Shown piece after piece: positions 58,601-64,000 of a stretch of DNA of 64,000 bases. The translations under genes and the position numbers were made by a program. Within the stretch, counting starts at the first letter, position 1. The number at the start of each line of letters is the position of its first letter. The notes beneath the pieces are model-generated. The model had not been told where the DNA came from. It searched no databases and saw only the letters and a list, made by a program, of their open reading frames with translations. Source of the DNA: Albula goreensis (lineage: Eukaryota; Chordata; Actinopteri; Albuliformes; Albulidae). The stretch covers positions 11,149,131 through 11,213,130 of the forward strand of contig CM040742.1 of the NCBI GenBank assembly GCA_022829145.1, in the 5' to 3' direction.

Positions 58601-59744
58601 TTTTTTTTATTCCCATTTGTGAGAGGAGGAGGATGAGGAAGAGGAGGAAGAGGAAGACACTTGGTATTCTTGTTGTGTTGCTAAGCGTCTCCAGCTAGGT
58701 GAAGTACTGTATTTAAGGGGGGGGACAGATTCGAGGCCACTCCCACAACAAGACAGGCCATATTGATAAACCAAAATCAGTCCTGCCCATAGCTTGACAG
58801 ACCACACCCATGACAGGACAGGACACCTACAACACGACAAGCCATGCCATAACCCTAAATAGGCCATGGCTGTAATTCCTAACTCTCCTAATTCTAAACA
58901 CCTCCCAAGAGGCAAAGCCCTGCTGATTTACGCTCAAATACAGGCAGGGATGTGACTGGCCCCTATTTAACCAATTAATTGGGAGATACTCATTTTCAGA
59001 CAGTAACCACCAAAGGTACGTTATAAGCGTACACAATGAGCACAGCCTTAATTAGGTAACTGTAGCCAGGACAGCTGAGATGGAGAGTACTGAAAGGGTG
59101 CGGAGCTCAGCCAGAAACAGGTGTGACAGACGCCTGACCCTACAGAAACACAGCAAGCTCGCCCCATAAGAGCATCTCATCTGAGTGTCAAGTTCAAGTG
59201 CTGGAAGGCTTCTTTGTTCAGAAGCAGTGAGTATGTTTTAGCTTTTGGGGGCAAGGGTTGACAATTGCTTCTGACTGACGCCCCCCAACCACACACACAC
59301 ACGCGCACGCGCACACCACGGCATCCTCCCATGGGAAGAGCAGAATCATAAGAGAAACAGCAGCCTGGTACGAACAAGGCCACCTGCCACCCCACCTGGC
59401 CCAGTAAGAGTAAGAGCAGGTGAGTGGGGACCTCGAGCTGCGTGAGTTTCCAGGTGAGCAGAGATTCATGGGCCTGTGGGCGGGTTCGACCCAGGGGCTT
59501 TTCCCCGGGGAGGGAGCTGAGAGACATGCAAGACGCAAGACACAGTGCTTCATGAAAAGAGCTCAAAGCCACCCCCATCCTACCCCCCCCCCCAGTTCAC
59601 AGAACACCACCTGGGTCCACTGCCTGGGCACACATTACCCAGAAACAACAAAACAAATATAACACAAAAGCCAGCCTCTCCACACTCCCCACCCTGGATC
59701 CTAATGTGTCCACTTGTACATTTTTTCTTCTTGTTTTTCTCCTT

Positions 59745-59779
<35 letters not shown>

Positions 59780-60313
59780 ATGTCAGGTCCACGAGCAAGG
59801 CACCAACCAGACTACAACAACTGGAGGCAAAAAAAAAAAAAAAAAGACAAAAAACTAAATAAAAAACAGACAGACAAAATAATCTGAGACGTAAGAATGA
59901 CACTGTCATTAAATTACCAGTTTTAGTGCCCTATTTCTTTTTAATTAACCAGTCAACATCTGCCTTTTTTGTTGTTTTGTTGTAAGATTTAGGCCAGCAA
60001 AATTAACTGGCCTTGTGGTCTTAAACCTATGGTACTTCTAGACAACGTTATGTAAATTTACAGTATACAATTTTGGATTCACCATGCAAGAATACTTTTT
60101 TGTGTAACATTTAATAGCTCAATCTACATCCAGAATAATTTACATAAAAGGACAATAGTTTTTTTTTTTTAAACAGAGCTCGATGGGTTATAACCATGGT
60201 ACTGAGTGCATCCAAGGAGGAGGAGATGTAGAAGGAGGGCGGGGCTTGGGCAGGGTGGGTGGAGAAAGGGTGGTGGTAAGGGCAGGGTCGGGGGTGGAGC
60301 CCTGTCGATACAA
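55680..60313 (-). other. pafah1b1: PAFAH1B1 long 3' UTR (approximate)
   Basis: From the stop codon to a minus-strand AATAAA at 55703-55708, about 4.6 kb; a nearer signal lies at 57831-57836. Vertebrate LIS1 mRNAs are known for long, alternatively polyadenylated 3' UTRs, which supports the reading. It contains A/T homopolymers, (CT)n at 59754-59779, a GAGGAG tract near 58622, and a MITE-like element at 56186-56385. The exact end is uncertain. Confidence 0.45.
56186..56385. mobile_element. hAT-type MITE-like element, diverged
   Basis: The left end 'caagggtctccaatcttatc' and the inverted right end (plus strand 'ggtaagactggacacctgtg') match at about 15 of 20 positions. The interior resembles common teleost hAT-derived MITEs ('gaatgcaggcttttgttcaa'). 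No clear target duplication was found, so it is old. It lies inside the presumed LIS1 3' UTR. Confidence 0.5.
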
Positions 60314-63962
<3,649 letters not shown>

Positions 63963-64000
63963 TCAACCCAGGATTTGCTGAATCATGATTTAATGCCAAC

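Overview
This is nuclear DNA of a ray-finned fish, almost certainly a teleost. The evidence is three vertebrate genes with GT-AG introns, very dense (CA)n/(GT)n microsatellites, a tRNA-derived SINE with a (GTAAT)n-type tail, and hAT-type MITEs. The window looks like the fish counterpart of the MNT - METTL16 - PAFAH1B1 (LIS1) neighbourhood of human 17p13.3. The species and the ohnolog (a or b) cannot be told from the sequence.

Layout, with all three genes on the minus strand. (1) 1-23,241 holds the 5' part of MNT. Coding exon 1 (Sin3-interaction domain), exon 2 (basic/proline-rich segment), exon 3 (basic region) and exon 4 (helix-loop-helix) are present. The leucine-zipper and C-terminal exons lie left of position 1. 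Exon 2 shows a one-base frame break in a G/C run. (2) About 23.3-30.9 kb is promoter and intergenic DNA with CpG-rich patches and a 61-bp purine minisatellite. (3) 30.9-53.5 kb holds METTL16, the U6/MAT2A m6A methyltransferase. All nine coding exons (535 codons plus stop) were placed with consistent splice phases, plus a 3' UTR and a probable non-coding first exon at a CRE-bearing promoter. (4) 53.6-55.7 kb is AT-rich intergenic DNA. (5) 55.7-64.0 kb holds the last four coding exons and a long 3' UTR of PAFAH1B1/LIS1. Its first 224 or so codons lie right of the window.

The three genes are unrelated in function: a MAX-partner repressor, an RNA methyltransferase and a dynein regulator. Nothing suggests an operon-like unit. 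METTL16 residue numbering matches human through the catalytic domain (G110, K163, NPPF 184-187). The order matches human, but LIS1 is in the same direction as METTL16, whereas I recall it as divergent in human.

Most of the window is intron or intergenic repeat. I found no undescribed coding system. The more interesting signals are: a hAT MITE with perfect 35-bp TIRs, an 8-bp TSD and a paralogous empty site next to it; a partial LIS1 exon copy and an 84-bp hairpin in a LIS1 intron; a CCTG-type tract resembling the human DM2 repeat filling a 136-nt LIS1 intron; (UG)n tracts on both sides of a METTL16 exon; acceptor-like decoys repeated upstream of another METTL16 exon; DR5 retinoic-acid-receptor-type sites; four exact PBX-MEIS 10-mers; and one 37-bp minisatellite unit in three arrays.
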